The notes under the pieces were generated by a model. The model saw only the letters and a program-made list of their open reading frames with translations. It was not told the origin of the DNA and ran no database searches. From contig CAZYWP010000011.1 of assembly GCA_964651495.1 (NCBI GenBank), positions 1 through 41,219 on the forward strand: a DNA stretch of 41,219 nt, read 5' to 3'. Of the stretch, positions 41,059 to 41,219 are shown piece after piece (within the stretch, counting starts at the first letter, position 1; every line of letters begins with the position of its first letter). A program made the translations under genes and the position numbers. This stretch comes from CAZNVB01 sp964651495 (GTDB lineage Bacteria > Acidobacteriota > Aminicenantia > Aminicenantales > UBA8522).

Positions 41059-41219
41059 CTCTGCGCCTCCAGCGGCCCTTACTCTATCATAACCCCTCGA
41101 ATTAAGGAAGGCCGCAGAATCGCCCGATGAGATTTGCATTTTGGTGATGGTGGTGGGTCCTGTCGCGGTTCACCCCCGGCGAGGCTCGGGATTGGGATTC
41201 GTCAGCCCGCTCGTTTCCC

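Noticed and set aside
1..41219. CRISPR arrays, insertion sequences, phage genes
   Set aside because: No regularly spaced repeats, transposase motifs or integrase motifs were seen on either strand.

Overview
The window is a G+C-rich bacterial chromosomal segment, probably from an uncultured anaerobic protein and amino-acid fermenter. The gene content would suit Candidatus Aminicenantes or a nearby deep lineage: a secreted C69 dipeptidase, M16 pairs, bifunctional FtcD, DUF4416, and an O2-sensitive glycyl radical enzyme. This assignment is inference from gene content and style; there is no rRNA or marker phylogeny here. A run of exactly 100 N at 2065-2164 shows that it is a draft assembly.

Layout. 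1-2064: the 3' part of an initiator tRNA-Met, a small membrane protein, and a secreted C69 dipeptidase cut by the gap. 2200-2592: a receiver-domain protein. 2601-10113: the most distinctive region, read here as a hydroxyproline/imino-acid utilisation island. A trans-3-hydroxyproline dehydratase-like enzyme (Cys/Thr type) is divergent from a GntR/FCD regulator, a radical SAM activase and a glycyl radical enzyme. The latter matches trans-4-hydroxyproline dehydratase HypD at all eleven active-site positions I can recall, with one constant numbering offset. An Xaa-Pro-type M24 peptidase and a nitrilase-superfamily protein follow. 10110-11771: a NusG paralogue and a DegT-family sugar aminotransferase. 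11785-13409 (minus): FmdB-like zinc ribbon, RidA, and a deletion scar joining remnants of an alpha-2-macroglobulin gene and pbpC. 13519-14973 (minus): PepD.

15088-15237 is a long multi-hairpin repeat. A strong promoter after it leads into galK and a znuABC-type metal transporter. 18927-20392 (minus) holds a macrodomain protein and a membrane diguanylate cyclase. 20473-24919 (minus) is a tightly overlapping operon of two secreted M16 proteins, both lacking the zinc motif, and FtcD. 25063-27613 (plus) is metK-ahcY.

27610-33618 (minus) is mostly an overlapping housekeeping run: rimO, pgpA, cinA, thpR, plsY, gpsA and a TPR lipoprotein. asnS (minus, perhaps leaderless) and a DUF4416 gene (plus) diverge at about 35040. 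35664-39837 (minus) carries a class V aminotransferase, a short SerA, a NifS/IscS-type cysteine desulfurase and a homocysteine methyltransferase-like protein: serine, sulfur and one-carbon metabolism. The window closes with an M20 peptidase.

Together the genes picture an organism that imports or digests peptides (C69, M24, PepD, M20). It appears to ferment proline analogues and histidine (HypD, FtcD), with methyl-cycle genes (metK, ahcY, homocysteine methyltransferase) encoded nearby.
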